In this document: positions 1 to 12,900 of the stretch, piece by piece | Numbering within the stretch: position 1 is the first letter of the stretch | Layout: the number at the start of each line of letters is the position of its first letter | Assembly: GCA_016802295.1 (NCBI GenBank) | Contig: JAESIW010000180.1 | Coordinates: 320,752-384,751 of the forward strand | Direction: 5' to 3' | DNA: 64,000 nt | From: Brachionus rotundiformis | Lineage: Eukaryota > Rotifera > Eurotatoria > Ploima > Brachionidae | Notes under the pieces: generated by a model | Databases searched by the model: none | The model's input: only the letters and a program-made list of their open reading frames with translations | What the model was told of the DNA's origin: nothing | Program-made: the position numbers and the translations under genes

Positions 1-46
1 CTCCATTAGAAACATCTTCTTTCGATGCTCCACTATTTTTGTAAAC
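1..46 (-). CDS. partial exon of a minus-strand gene cut by the window start
   Basis: Read on the minus strand, this edge is an open frame (Y-V-Y-K-N-S-G-A-S-K-E-D-V-S-N-G) preceded by a possible AG acceptor. Its base composition is less AT-rich than the several hundred bases that follow. The product is not recognisable from so few codons. It could be chance; the call rests on composition and an acceptor only. Confidence 0.3.
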
Positions 47-522
47 ATACTCTCAGATTAAAATTCTAAATTTCAATTCTTATCATAAGTTCTAATATTT
101 AAATAATTTATTTAATTAATAAATTCTAGAGATACTTAATTTAAATATCTTAATTCTTATTATTTTATAAAAATTGTCAATTAAAATATAAATTACCTCT
201 ATTCCGATATTCTGTTTAGCATATTCTTTACACATAGTTAAAATAAAAATCAATAAGATCTATAATTTCTTTAGTATATTTTTACTTCTTCCTCAATCTA
301 ATAAGATAAGATCGGCCTTCCAATTTAGATTTTTACTAGATTGCATAACAAATTCTGCCTTTTTAACTTATTTTAATTTTTAATGTGTCTTTTAAAAATT
401 ACTGTTTAAAAATAATTATTTTTCCGGATTATAGAACAGTTATTATTTTTTTCGTAAAATTTTCATCTAAAAATTAAATTTTACAAAAATAAAGTAAATT
501 TGGCTTAAGTTGAATTTTTATA
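47..522. other. AT-rich intergenic DNA, no gene seen
   Basis: Homopolymer-rich and AT-rich with stops in all frames. It would contain the upstream region of the lectin-like gene, but no promoter motif stands out. Confidence 0.6.
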
Positions 523-1260
523 ATGAATTTGATATTGATAATTTTAATTCTTTACAGTTTATATACAATAGCAGTTAATGAAATTTCATCATATTTTGAA
601 GGAAATAGTGGACCTCATTTGGAAATGGGTTTTTATAAAATAATGGACTTACATGAGATGGAAAAGCTCAAATGCCTTGTGAAATGTACCAAGACGATTA
701 ACTGTACTGAGGCGATTTTTGATTTCAATTCAAAAACTTGTTCACTTATTTCCGGTTATTCCAAAAACACAAGCTTTTTGACAAGCTTGAATAAATTTAA
801 GAAATATTTTGCCAAGAATCAGAATGAGTGCATTGGTAATTACGAATACTGGTCTAAAAAAGCCAAAGCTTGCCTACCATGCCCGATAAATTTTCAAAAA
901 TTTGATGAAATATCTTTTAGTTGCTACCATTTATCTGGAATGAGTAAAAAGTTTTACGATGCCAAAAATTATTGTGAACAAATGAATGCATTTTTACCAA
1001 GACCTAATTCTACAATTGAGAGAGAATTAATCCAAGGTTTAGAGACTAGCAAAACTTATATATGGGTTGACTCTATTATTACACAACTTGGCGATGAGTT
1101 CAAGTGGGGCGATGGCTCCAAAATAAACGCAAGTATAATTATCAATAATTTTGGAGGATCTCCAACTTTTCTTAAACAAGATGCTCTAGTTTTATTAGAA
1201 AAAAGTCTTAATGATGCTGAAAATGATATTGAATGCAAAGTAATTTGTCAAATTTTCTAA
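523..1260 (+). CDS. secreted PAN/apple-like plus C-type-lectin-like protein
   Basis: Single-exon 245-residue protein. Residues 1-18 form a hydrophobic signal peptide, so it should be secreted. A cysteine-bearing region at about 30-105 (KCLVKCTKTINCTEAIF, then DFNSKTCSLI) resembles a PAN/apple domain. Residues about 118-245 look like a C-type lectin fold: CPINFQKFDEISFSCYHL, then YDAKNYCEQMNAFLPRP, then a Y-I-W-V-D strand and a W-G-D-G turn, ending near a final cysteine. The usual calcium-binding EPN/QPD and WND triplets are not evident, so sugar binding is doubtful. The ATG follows a stop-rich leader. Lectin-type domain is likely; the partner and role are unknown. Confidence 0.8.
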   Translation: MNLILIILILYSLYTIAVNEISSYFEGNSGPHLEMGFYKIMDLHEMEKLKCLVKCTKTINCTEAIFDFNSKTCSLISGYSKNTSFLTSLNKFKKYFAKNQNECIGNYEYWSKKAKACLPCPINFQKFDEISFSCYHLSGMSKKFYDAKNYCEQMNAFLPRPNSTIERELIQGLETSKTYIWVDSIITQLGDEFKWGDGSKINASIIINNFGGSPTFLKQDALVLLEKSLNDAENDIECKVICQIF

Positions 1261-1610
1261 TTTCCAATAGTTTAAAACAAAAAACTTAAATACATTTAAT
1301 ATAATTAGATAATAATAAATTGTGAAACTAAAAATATTTTCTTTATTTTTATTTTTAAATTATCATCTATTTTATAGTGTTTTTTTTAGTGGTAACCAAA
1401 AATTAATTCTCTGTCATAAAAAAAAAAATTTCTTAATTCTCTATTATATAAAAATTGATATTATTTTTTTAATATTTAAAATTGATTATATATGGTATAA
1501 GTATGATATAATCCCAGTTTTTATTTTTATTCTTGTAAAATTTAACTAACTCCTTTAACCCTAAAATTCTTATTGTATATTTCTATCAGTCTTTTATCTC
1601 ATTATGTGCA
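1261..1610. other. AT-rich intergenic DNA
   Basis: Poly(T) and poly(A) runs with short open frames of low-complexity Ile/Phe/Leu/Lys composition. They look like translated AT-rich DNA rather than genes. Confidence 0.6.
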
Positions 1611-1675
1611 ACGAGCTCCCATAGGTGACTTATCATGTAGGCCGCCTCCGCAAGCTAGTCTTGCTGTAGCCTTTT
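1611..1675 (+). repeat. LINE 3'-end relic (tail motif)
   Basis: A GC-richer island containing GTAGGCCGCCTCCGCAAGC followed by a GTAGC ending. It matches, with substitutions, the island at 13619-13668 (GTAGGACATCCCCGCAAGCC then GGTAGC), which precedes a TTA microsatellite. Such conserved tails followed by short A/T repeats are typical of CR1-like LINE 3' ends. No coding part remains here. Confidence 0.5.
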
Positions 1676-2289
1676 TTATAATTTAATAATGATAGAATAC
1701 GAAACAAATGGCAACAAACCTTAAAAAAATATCTCCAGGTTGAAATTGGGAAAAAAGAAACACCTGCCAAAAGCAGTAAAGCACTTCATTGACGCTCGAA
1801 GTTATCTTAGATTTAGTAGATAATGATGCTGGTGATGAAGATGACTTACTTGTCAATTTGAATATGGAGTAGCAAGCCCATAGCAATTTGGGCCTAGCAA
1901 GCAACTAAAAAATGTAGATAACCTGTATCAAAAAAACCAAAACACTCCCTGCAAAATCAAGCAAAAAATTTAAATTAACTTTTCTTTCGCTTAAAAATTT
2001 AAAAAATAAAAACATAAAAAATTGTGGTATCAATTAATTTAAATCATCAAAATCTAGAAATCTAGAAAAGATAACTAACGTTTTACTAGTTTGATAAGAC
2101 ATCATAAAGAATATATTAGGCGAACTGAAATTCAAATTTTCAGAAAAGATCTTGAGAGGCAAGCTTATAAATATTTTTAGGCCTTTCATGGCATTCTGAG
2201 TATTGGAACCAAAGAACAAAAAAATTAGATTTTATCTTTCTAGTTTGGTTTAAAATTGGCAAAATTTTTCACTTAAAAGCTAATCCAAT
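1676..2289. other. unassigned DNA with weak coding-like patches
   Basis: Around 1755-1815 the plus strand reads K-H-L-P-K-A-V-K-H-F-I-D-A-R-S-Y-L before stops, and an antisense frame is open over 1683-1904. Neither has convincing splice sites or a recognisable family. It may be an old gene relic. Confidence 0.35.
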
Positions 2290-2514
2290 TTAAACAGCTT
2301 AAAATATTCAATTTTATTGTTATCAAATCTTTCAATTTCAAGGTTAATCAACAGGCTAGTGCCCATAACACTCCATTTGTTCAAATAAATTAAGTTTCAC
2401 AAATTAAAAAAAATCTTAATTGTTTGTTTAATTATTTAAAAAATAAAACACTGATATATTCAAATTAAATTTTTAAACAGCTTAAAAAATTCAATTTTAT
2501 TGTTGTCAAATCTT
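2290..2514 (-). mobile_element. 141-bp stub of the 22.7/31.2-kb retroelement inside a 42-bp target duplication
   Basis: The insert at 2332-2472 begins TCAATTTCAAGGTTAATCAA and aligns to the 3' end of the retroelement copies at 22689 and 31189 (antisense orientation). The insert lacks the block CGTAAAGACCGATTAG-like segment present in those copies. Positions 2290-2331 and 2473-2514 are near-identical direct repeats (start TTAAACAGCTTAAAA), best read as a target-site duplication. This would be an extremely 5'-truncated insertion with no coding capacity. Confidence 0.75.
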
Positions 2515-5500
2515 AAACTAAATTTTTTCTTATTATTTTTATTAATTTTTAGATGATCAAGACTGTCTAATCTCGTTATCTACTAGGCTACTTTTTCCAA
2601 GCGATACGATTAAGATGTCAATGATTAAAATAAAAGATCAATTAACTGATTGATTTGATGTAATTTAAATTTTAAAAATAAAATATTTTTAGAGCAAGAT
2701 TAATAAAAACATGATCATGATTTTGATTTGTATGTTCTCTCTTTACCAATTGACGGATAAACTTTCATTTTCCAAATAGGTCAAAAAAAAATAGGATTTT
2801 ATTTATTGACAACTAGTTATAATTTTCTAATTAAAACTTTAATTACCTTACATGACCATATCAAGCCCAAAAAGCAGTAATTCTTGTATAGCTTTTTTTT
2901 TATTTTAATTCAATATTCATTAAAACAACACTGCTAACTATTATTGCTTTATTTTAATTAAATTTCTCTTGGAATATATTACAAGCTCTTGAAAACCTAA
3001 AACACCTTTGTAGTTTTATGTGTAAACTATGCGGAAAATCAAAAGGCTTCACTCGTTTTCTTCTAATAAAGAAATTAAATTAAAATTCGAAAATATAATT
3101 TTTTTTAAATTACAATTACTAAAAGATTAAAACAAAAGCTTTATAAATGAAACAAAACACAAAACACTAAAACAACTTGTTAAAAATATTCAACTAATTC
3201 TAAAATATTTAAATTTTTTTCCCATTTTAAAATCTTATTTTTAACTTAGATCAGGTAACAATTTTATTATACTTTTTAATCAAAAAAATCACCAAGATAT
3301 TCGAGATCATCATTAAACATGTCAAAAATGACTCCAGACCAGATTTAAATTGATTCAAATTTCTCAAATTTCGTCTTTTTTTTTAATCAATTATATTAAA
3401 GATAAAGACAGCTAAGAATTTTGCATTTTTTCAAATTTCAAATAAAGCTAATAACTTAATATTCCCATATGCATTAGTTATTGGACTCAAGCTTTATTCC
3501 AGCTCACTGGCCTTGTTTTTATGCTGGGAAAACCTAATATAAATTTAAATTAAATTTTAACAAGAAGTGTTAGGTTAATGAAATTAAAAATCCCAATTTT
3601 AAATTCAAATTTTTTAAAGTATTAAAAAAATTATTTTTTGATAAAACTAGCACTTTTTTATTCCACTATTTAATAACCAAAAAGAAAAAAATTCTTCTTG
3701 GTAAATAAATGTTATTTTCCTTTTCTATTTTTAAAATCGATCGATAAAATATTTGTTTGGCTAATTTTCTAAATACAATTATATCCAGAACAAATAGAGA
3801 ATTTTTATTTCCTCTGGTACTTCTTTATGGATTTGAAATAAACACTAATTAAAAATTATTCAAATTCAAGGAAAAAAAAATTACAAAATTTCTTATCTAA
3901 TTTTGCCAGATTTGGTGTTGATAAGTACCTTGGTAACCGCATAGCCGAAATTATAATTGTTAAAATTTTAAGGGATTGAGTTATATAGTTCGTAAAAGCT
4001 CTTCAATGACAATGCATACAATGGTACATAATCAAGATTCGATGGTAATAGCTAAATTAATTGTAAAATGCTCAAAATTATTGAATTAAGATTTCATTTT
4101 AAGTTATTAGATTATTAAGGATATAATAATTATCATCTAATAAATTTACAAAAATTGTTAATAATATCAAAAATAGGACTAATAACAAAAAATAAATTTG
4201 TTCTTTAAATCAAAAATTAAGAAGCAGATTTACGTTTTTCTAGTTGAATTTGATTTTCAATGATATAATAAGAATAAAACTAGATAATTTAATTAAGAGT
4301 TTAAATGTGGCTTGTTTTTATTATATAAAAGTCGATTATAAAATGATTAAAGATTATAAAAATTATTAAAGCAAGAACATTCTAGTTTTTAAGTAGCTGC
4401 CCGAACATTATAAAAGAAGTATTAAATTATGTAATTTATTATAAATTCAAAACTAAATTATAAGATTCTTTTCTAAGATAATTAAGTTTTTTAAATAGCA
4501 AGATAGTACAAACGGCCGAGGTATGTGTAATTGGAAAAATTGTTCAAGTACATTCGAGGTTAGGTAAACAAATTTATTTAATAATAAAAAAAAGATTATA
4601 TAATTTTTATTAAATAAAATATTTATTAACTTTTGATTTAATTTTCAAGTCAGATCTGGTAAAAATTTAATAAATATTTTTAAGATTTGTTTTCTAGCAA
4701 AATAAATAAAGTTTATTCACTAAATTAAATTAAGTACTAGTAATCAAAAATTAAACTCAATTAAACATTTTGTACTCGAACTAATTTTTCTTCGTTCTTT
4801 TTATTTATATAACTGTTTATATGGAAAAAAAGTACAAATTAGTTCTCATTACGCAATAAATGTTTATTTTGTTATTTATATTGGTTTTAAATTAAATTTT
4901 TTTTCAATTAAAATTAAAAAAATTAATTAGAAGTAAATTAAGAGAGCGCTTTTTGTTGTGTAAAATTGCGAAATTAATTCCTAAAAAGGGAAATAAAGTT
5001 AAATTAGAGTTTTATGATAAATATTTAATATGATCTTTTTTTTTGAATATCTGCTAAAATTGACTATTTATAATTTTTTTTTCTATTTAAAAAAGAAATT
5101 AAATTAACTAAAAATAAAATAGTCTTAAATATAGTCTTTAATAATTATTATTCTTATTTAAGATAAATAGTGTGCCTAAAGTGTAAAGTCTTTTCTTAGC
5201 CAAGAATTGTTGGCCTAATTTAAATCACCAAGCAATTAGGGCGTTTATGAAGCGAGATCAGCATTTAATTGACAAGAAGTCTTTGCGGTCATGGGGAAAA
5301 CTTAAAATTTAAATTGTTTATAAAATATTTAATAAGAGAAAGTTTATGGTCAAAATGAGGATAAGGATTCTTTGCAGTTACGCAACTAGTTTGACCAAGA
5401 ACAAATAATCCATGTTTGTTGATCAGAAATCGGACAAGTTGGAACAACTATTTGCCGAGTAATTAATGTTTATTGTTTATATTAGTGCAATTTTGGGCAA

Positions 5501-5987
5501 AAATTTGTAATATGATAAAGTCAAGACTCGAATAAAATGCTAATTAAACAAGAGCATTAATCATTTTAATTGTCTTTTTAAAAATTAAATATTAAACAAA
5601 GCCCAAAGTACATATTTAAAATTAGAAATCTTTATAAAAGAAAAAATTCACTCGACGACTAAAATCGAGTTTGGCTACAATCAAAATTTACAACTACAAC
5701 AAAAAACTAGAAATTCATTTATTTTGATTTCAAATAGTTGCAGCATTTGTTAGTTTTTTTTTAGCTTATTTTCTTTCTCCATAGATTCAAAAATGGTAGA
5801 GGTTTTTAAGCTTTTTGTTGTATTCCAGAAAACACATACACATACATACTAACAAATTAAAGCTAAATATTTTTCTTTTGGGTAATAACTTATTACGGTC
5901 ATTTATAAATTGAAAAATATAAAATAAAAAATTTTCTTCTAAAATAGTTAATTTTTATAAATTGGTGCAAATTTAGACTTTTAAAAA
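2515..5987. other. 3.5 kb of AT-rich intergenic DNA
   Basis: Long AT-rich stretch with no open frame of note and no RNA gene seen. GC-richer islets around 3485-3525, 5160-5300 and 5340-5470 lack open frames and splice structure. It ends in the presumed promoter and 5' untranslated region of the exon at 5988. Confidence 0.5.
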
Positions 5988-6334
5988 ATGGTCAACACAT
6001 CATTGTTTGTGAACAACCACGAGTATAAAAGAGATTACCATATTGAAAAAGCGTCGCCAGAAGTGCTCGAAAAGCAATGGTCGAATTCGAGCATCAGGAC
6101 CCACAAGAAAGATGACCGCATTCCCAAAATGTCCAAGGGCTCGAGGCGCCTCAATGGCTATGGGGTCGTGCCTCGACGCCGACCAATTCCCAGGTTTGAG
6201 CACCACAAGACCGATCTGTTCTACGACGAAGAAGGATACGAGATAATGTACGAGACCAAACTGGACGACAAAATTTCGCCTGTGTCCCGCACCATTTCTG
6301 ACTCCAACTCGGCCGAGAACCCCAACTCTATTTA
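5988..6334 (+). CDS. first coding exon, probably an alternative 5' exon of KIF12
   Basis: An island clearly richer in G+C than its flanks, opening with ATG and encoding 115 residues rich in Arg, Lys, Ser and Asp (VPRRRPIPRF, then DLFYDEEGYEIMYETKLDD). No domain recognised; it looks disordered. The apparent stop TAG overlaps a strong donor: the exon should end at 6334 with GTAAGT following, leaving phase 2. The KIF12 exon at 10418 accepts phase 2, so direct splicing across a long first intron works. The frame cannot pass through 8720-8804, where it meets a stop. It could instead be a separate gene with an unseen second exon. Confidence 0.6.
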
Positions 6335-8727
6335 GTAAGTGTCTTTCAAGACCCATTCGCATGGCCTAAGTCAATATTTAATTTAAACATTTATTTTTTA
6401 TGTGGCCTAATTTGATTCTAATTTAATTGAAAAGGAGACTTCTAATCTTATTTGCTCTACTAAAATATAATGCTGTCTAAGATTTAGCACAAAAGACTTA
6501 AAATCAATTTTTTTAATAAGGCTGCCTTATCAGACTGAGTCGATGTGGAATTTTCTTGGCCATTTTCTTTACCAGTCCAAACTAATTAAAAAAATAAGGA
6601 CATTTTTTAAAGTTTTAATTTGATAAGATGAAAATAAGAAATTAATCTTTGATATTATTCATTAAAAAAACAAACGTATAAAAAATTTAAATCAAAAAAT
6701 AATTCTATAAAAGTGAATAAAAATAATTTAATTAATATTAATAATTTAATTTCAGACATATTTTCCAATATGTGATAATTATATTGCTAATTTTAATTTC
6801 TCTTTTTTATCAAATGTCTTGGTTTTGAATTACAGATATACTTATTTTGTATTTTGACTAATTTTTTAAATAGCTTAATATAAAACGATTCTAATTTTGT
6901 TCAAGGTTGGAACTCGATCTTAGTTTTTGGTTAATAAGATTATTTTGAGTCTCATGCATATTATATAATTATTTACTTAAATTGTTTATATTGTATGTTT
7001 CCATTTCCAAGTCATAAGCCTTTCAATAATATAATTTCCAAATTGCATAACGAAAATCTATTCATCAAAGCTACCCAATTAAATATGTTTGGTACAATTT
7101 ATTCATTAATTTTTATTATTTAAAAATTTTAATTAGAAGATCAAAATTTAAAATTTTTTTGTTTGGATTTAAGCGATATATTTGCTTTATTTTAGACTTT
7201 GAATAGGCATAAATAAAGTCAAAACTGAAATTTAAATGAAAATATAATTTTTTTTGTAAATTTTAAAAGAAATTATTTTTTGATTTTTGAACTCTTATCT
7301 GTCATTTGATTACAAAAAATCAAACCAATTTAATAAAATATGAGTTCACTTTTTTTTGGAACTTATTTGGCAATACTTCTTAAAGTTATTTCTCAATTAA
7401 TTGATGTCGATAGAATACAAAAATTATTTTATAAATATTTATTTTGTTGAAATTATATCTTTTTAGCTATTATTATTATTTTTTTTATGATAAATCGGAG
7501 TTTTTGACAAATATTTTTTCTAATTTCAGAATATTCTAGTTAGAAACTCTTTAAGACTCAGGCAATTCGTACGTAATCCAAAATATTCAAAATATTAAGG
7601 TTTCTAGATTTCGTTATGACCATCTGTCACTTTTTTGAAGTTGACGGATGGTTCTGATAAAAAAATGTCTACCCATTCAAATTATTTAACTAATCTCTCT
7701 TGCATAATTTTGGTCTAAATTCGTTCAGGAAATTTTTAAAAGCCTAAAGAATTTTTATTTAAATTTAAGTTTTGATCCATTATTAGTTTCCGGGAATAAA
7801 TTTTATTTTTTTTATCAAATAAAACTTTGTTTTTTTACTAAAACCTTTTAAGTATCAAAAATGAACTTTTTAAATATATAAATACTTAATTGCCAATATC
7901 ATAAAAATTTAAGACTAAGTTTTTGAAGATTGACCAATTTAAATTGTTAATGTAACAGCAAAAATAGATTTATTCAAATTTCGATATTTATGAAATTAAT
8001 TACGTAAATAAAAAATTAATAATTCATGATAACCATGTTTAAGGTCGGAAAAAGCTTAGAAATATTTCTTTTTTTCTAGAGTCATGTAAAGTAATTAAAA
8101 TAAAAATTATATATGATGTCATTAACGGAAAATAAGCTTTTATGTTTATCAAGTTAATTGAGAAACTATTAATAATTGTATTTCTAAGGAAAAAAGCTCT
8201 TTCACAATCTAATTAATTCCTACTCCTTAATTATAAAAGAAAAAAAATATAAAATTATTTTTTTTACCATAAAAAAGTTAATCATTTATTTATGTATCAT
8301 TCAACATTTGATTTTAAATTTTCAAAGCGAAACCATAAAAAAAACATGAATTAACTTATACAACAAGTTCTAAAGTTGATTTTGAGAATAATTATTTATA
8401 AAAATATATTAATAGCATTTCTTTTTGGCTAATTGGAAAAAAACTTAAATTCAAAAATGGTCGGAAACTACTTTTAATGAATGTTATGTCAAAATTTTAA
8501 ATTTGCTTACCTTTATTTAAAAACAACAAGCAAATCAAAAGGTGTTCATAAATTTTAACATTTAATTTACGTTTAAATTTTTTTCGTGTTTATTTTTAAT
8601 TTCATAAATTTGGAATTCAAAGTAATTTATCTGCTTATTATAGGCAAAATAAAAAAAAGCCTACCTTGACAACAGAAAATATTTAGGAATTGTTATTTAA
8701 CTATTAGTATAAATCGAAGTTTCATCG
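6335..8727. other. AT-rich DNA, probably first intron
   Basis: Follows the donor at 6335. AT-rich, stop-dense, no exon-like island until 8720. No transposon or RNA gene recognised. Confidence 0.5.
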
Positions 8728-8804
8728 ATGGCTCTATATTATTCGGCTTCAGGCCAGTCCTCGGTGATTGCCTCGCCAACTCTCCAATATATCCAAAGTT
8801 ATAA
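8728..8804 (+). CDS. second candidate alternative first exon of KIF12
   Basis: ATG followed by A-L-Y-Y-S-A-S-G-Q-S-S-V-I-A-S-P-T-L-Q-Y-I-Q-S-Y, then the donor GTAAGT at 8805 in phase 2, matching the acceptor at 10418. The island is GC-richer than its flanks. Another frame from an AG at 8719 is also GC-rich at third positions, but ends in TAA exactly at 8802-8804, so it cannot continue into the motor. It could serve as an alternative promoter and start. Confidence 0.45.
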
Positions 8805-9947
8805 GTAAGTTTGTACAAAAAATTTTCTTATTTTATCACTTAGAAATAATAAAAATATCAATCATTGGCAAAATGATGATATTTCATTTTTCTTTATTGG
8901 GGCCGATCTAGACCATTTAAAATTTTCGAGGAATTGATAAAGGATCTTTGTCTACCAGCGTCTTTAATGAAAAATATTGCCATATTTTCATTTAAGTTTG
9001 GTTGCTATAACAAAATATAAATCAGAGGAATAATTTTTATCTTGACGTTTATAAATTTGGAACCTGATCTCTTTTTTTTATTTTCAAAATAAAAACTAGA
9101 TCTAATTTTAGGTTTTAAAAAAGTTTTTTTTTTATAAAAATTAGATTAAGTTAATTAATAAAACCAAAAACCAAAAAAAAGTAAAATAAAATTTGATTTT
9201 TGTAATTTTTTTTTCAATTTTACCGATAGAATAATATCCATAAATAATATAATTAAAATAAATGTTTTTTATTTTTGTGTGTAAATGACCCAAAAACTAA
9301 TTATTTGTATCTAAAATCGGAGAGAAGTTTTTTTTTTAACAATATTAAGAAATTTTTAAGCAAATACTAATTAAATTATGAATTAAATTTGCAAGATAGT
9401 CGGTTCATATTGGCTTTTTTGCTTTGGCCAAATTTTATTCCAAGCTAATTTTAGTATTATTTACTTTTAATTTAAAATTAAGGCATATTACAAAATTTTT
9501 TCCAGTATATGTAATTAAACATATTAATAATTGAGGAATTGTAATAAAACTTGATTAATATTTTGCCGGAAAAAGAAAGAGCATATTTATAAATCTAAAA
9601 TAAATAAAAAAAAAGAAATATAAAATTGTGCAATTGGTTTTTTTTTAGAATTCCAATTTGGATAAAATTTTTTACTTTAAGAGCAGGAATATTAAACTAA
9701 ACATTATTCTATGATTTAAAAATCTTAAATCCAATCTCATGCAATTGAATCTTTGGAAAAGTTATTTTAATTCACATGCAATTAGGAGCCTACACTTAAA
9801 ACAAATACATGCGAGCTGGTAAAATTTAATACCAATTCATGTCAGATTAGCGTTGAATTTTGGTTCATTAGAGGCTTGAAGATTAAAAAATACATTTTTT
9901 GTTGCTTATTTTAGCTGAAAAATTTTCCAAAAAAGTAAATTATAAAA

Positions 9948-12900
9948 ATGTCTGTAAAAACATTACAAGAGGTGTACAGCCCGCGGGTGTTTATGATAGC
10001 TGACCAAAAATTTAAGAGTCAAGCTTCTAGTTTAAATGAGATTCTGGTTAAGAGGAAAAGCATTGATTTCGAGCCAAGCAAGGCGACAAATAGTCGCAGA
10101 GTATCTAATGATACAGTTTCTAATAAGTCCTTGAATAAAGTGATAAACACTAGCCAAAGTTTAACTAATCGAGCCGTCCAAACTGATTACATAGAAATTG
10201 GTAAATCTGAGTCCATAGTTGCCCTTAGTGGCAGTCAAATAAGCAGTTTTGCTGCGTCGACATCTAGGGCCTCCTCTTCTATAATCACTGGCTCCAAGCC
10301 TGACATTGCTAGCATTAAAAGCACCAAATCTAAAAAAAAGAAGAAGTAATTCAATCAAAAGAGCTACAATAATATAAGAATATTATATTGTAAAACTTTA
10401 ATAATATTTATTTTAAGCTATCAAGAATCGAACAATCAATTTGGCGAAAAAGATAAAGTCCGAGTAGTTGTCAGAATAAGACCATCTAGTGACCAAGAAC
10501 AAGCTAATGATGACCAGGAAATTGTATCATGCGACAGATCATCGTTAATCGTAAGTCAAGAAAATTTGAATTACTTTATTTTATTGCTTAAACAAGGGGT
10601 CTAGTATTAATTGCATTCAAGGCAAATTTTTTTAATTAGAATTTTTTAATTAATATTAATTTCTATTGACTTTAAAACCGAAGGATATGAAAATGAGTAA
10701 ATACCAGGTTCTCTAAGGTGTTTAAAAAATTTATGATATTATTTATATTATTATTTATTCCTGTTCAAGGTTAGAATAAAAATTTATTTAAAGAAATCAT
10801 TAAAAATTAAGTCTAGCTAAGCTTTTCTTTTGATAATAATACAAATAAAAATGCTTGTTTATTTTTTAACTTAACCATAAATTTTTTAGAATAATTAATA
10901 TTTTTACAAAAAATTTATTTTTCATGATTTCAATTAAAATTTTTTAAAGAAAACTGAAAATAAAATCTTATTAAAACAAATCATTTTTATAAATTGAAGT
11001 ATTTTATAATCGATTGATTTTAAAAATATTGTTAAAAATACTTTTTTTCGTGTTTTAACATCTCCTGTTTTAAAAGCAAATTAAAAAAAAATTAATTAAT
11101 AATTTAATTTTAGACCCCTTGATAAAACATGTGAATTAAGAATAAACTCAATGGCTTAATAAAAATTAACTAATTAATTTGGCATTTAATTGATCTTTAG
11201 GTTGAGGGCAAGACCCAAAGTCGAAAGTTTTTTTTCGACTCTGTCTTTGATCCCAACACAAATCAGGATGAAATGTTTAGTCATTGCGGCATTAAGCGTC
11301 TTATAGAAATGGCCATAGACGGATATGTATGCACATGCTTTGCCTATGGACAAACTGGCAGTGGAAAAACCTACACCATGGTCGGACCTGCTGGAGCTGT
11401 ACAATTTTTGAACAAGCTTAATAAATAATTTAATCAATTCATTTTTATTAAAGTATGAAATGAACACTCAAGACAGATATGTACACTTTGGACTGATACC
11501 ACGCTCCATTAATTATCTGTTTAACCAATTGAGGCAACGAACCAGTGATTCGCAGTCTGTTTTTTACATCCGTGTGTCCTACTACGAAATCTACAATGAG
11601 CAAATACGGGACTTGATCAACCCGAATAGTGGACGCAAGCTGGAAATTCGGGGTAGCCAAGAAGAGGGCTTCTTTGTGGACAATCTTTTCGCAACTTACA
11701 TTGAAACTATGGATGAAATATTGACCATATTGCGGGAAGGCGAATACAATCGCTCGACCGCATCGCACATGTTGAACGAGCACTCAAGTCGCTCGCACGC
11801 CATTCTCACCATTCAAATTGAAAATGAACTACAGAACTCTGATGACCCGCGCGAGCAAATGACCAAACTGGGCAAGCTGATATTTGTCGATTTGGCAGGC
11901 AGCGAAAAAGTAAAAGTCACCATGTCCAAAGGCAAGCAAATGACTGAAACAAATAACATCAACAAAAGTCTTTTGGTCCTAGGCACTTGCATATCTGCTC
12001 TTAGCGATCCGAATAAACGAGATGGTCACATTCCTTACCGAGATTCCAAGCTGACCAAGCTCCTAAGCGAGAGTCTTGGCGGCTCGGGCATCACTCTAAT
12101 GATAGCGTGCATATCTCCTGTAATAACTTGTGAAAATGAAAGTCTAAACACGCTACGCTATGCCAACAGGGCTCAGAATATCGAAAATGTACCACTTGCC
12201 AAGTCAGATTCGAAAGAAAACGTGGTCATTAAGCTTAAGCGTGAGCTCAGAAAGCTGAAAGAAGAAAATCATGTACTCAAACAACAGCTAGGTTTCCCAA
12301 ATGCCAATAATGCATCAACTACATCATCTTCGAGTGGGTCTAGATTTCCCAAGATAAGAAATGGCTCGTCGCACAGTACGGCATCGACCGAATCAGAACT
12401 CTACGGAAGACTTAGAGAATACATGAAAGAAAACAAAAATCTCAAGAATGAGAACTCTCAATTGGAAAGATTTAGGGAAAAAGTGCGCAAAGAGCACGAA
12501 ATTTTGACCAGAGAAAACGAGAAGTTGGCTCGCAAGCTTGACCAAGTGCTCAGAACACAGGGTCTTGCAACTGAGTACTTGACTGAGCCCAATAATGCTT
12601 TAAATACAAATGGTGCACAAAAAAATACTATTAAAAATACAAGTGTACGCACTTTGCCAAAATTGGATAAGAATACCAATTATACATTCCAACAAGTAAA
12701 TTAAGTTGACCATTTTTTTTAACAGTCTACTAAAAAGAATATCGCATAACATTATTTACAATTTTACTAAAAATCTGTGTTTTAGCATCTTTTCAAAAAG
12801 GTGTTGATGTTTAATTTAAAAAATTGTTACCCCTAAATCTTATAAATAATAATAATAAAGAAAAAATACTAAATAAATTACTAATAGAATTAAAAAGTTA

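Noticed and set aside
1322..1549. 75-codon hydrophobic frame
   Set aside because: Translated T-rich DNA lacking an ATG; composition is that of random AT-rich sequence.
6000..6362. 120-codon open frame antisense to the exon at 5988
   Set aside because: It mirrors the GC-richer sense exon; the sense frame has the ATG, a donor and better codon use.
8720..8804. Joining exon 5988-6334 into 8720-8804
   Set aside because: The frame then ends in TAA exactly at the donor, so the join cannot carry on into the motor; direct splicing to 10418 fits better.
11186..11783. Two antisense frames over the KIF12 motor
   Set aside because: The sense strand encodes unmistakable kinesin motifs there; antisense frames are by-products.
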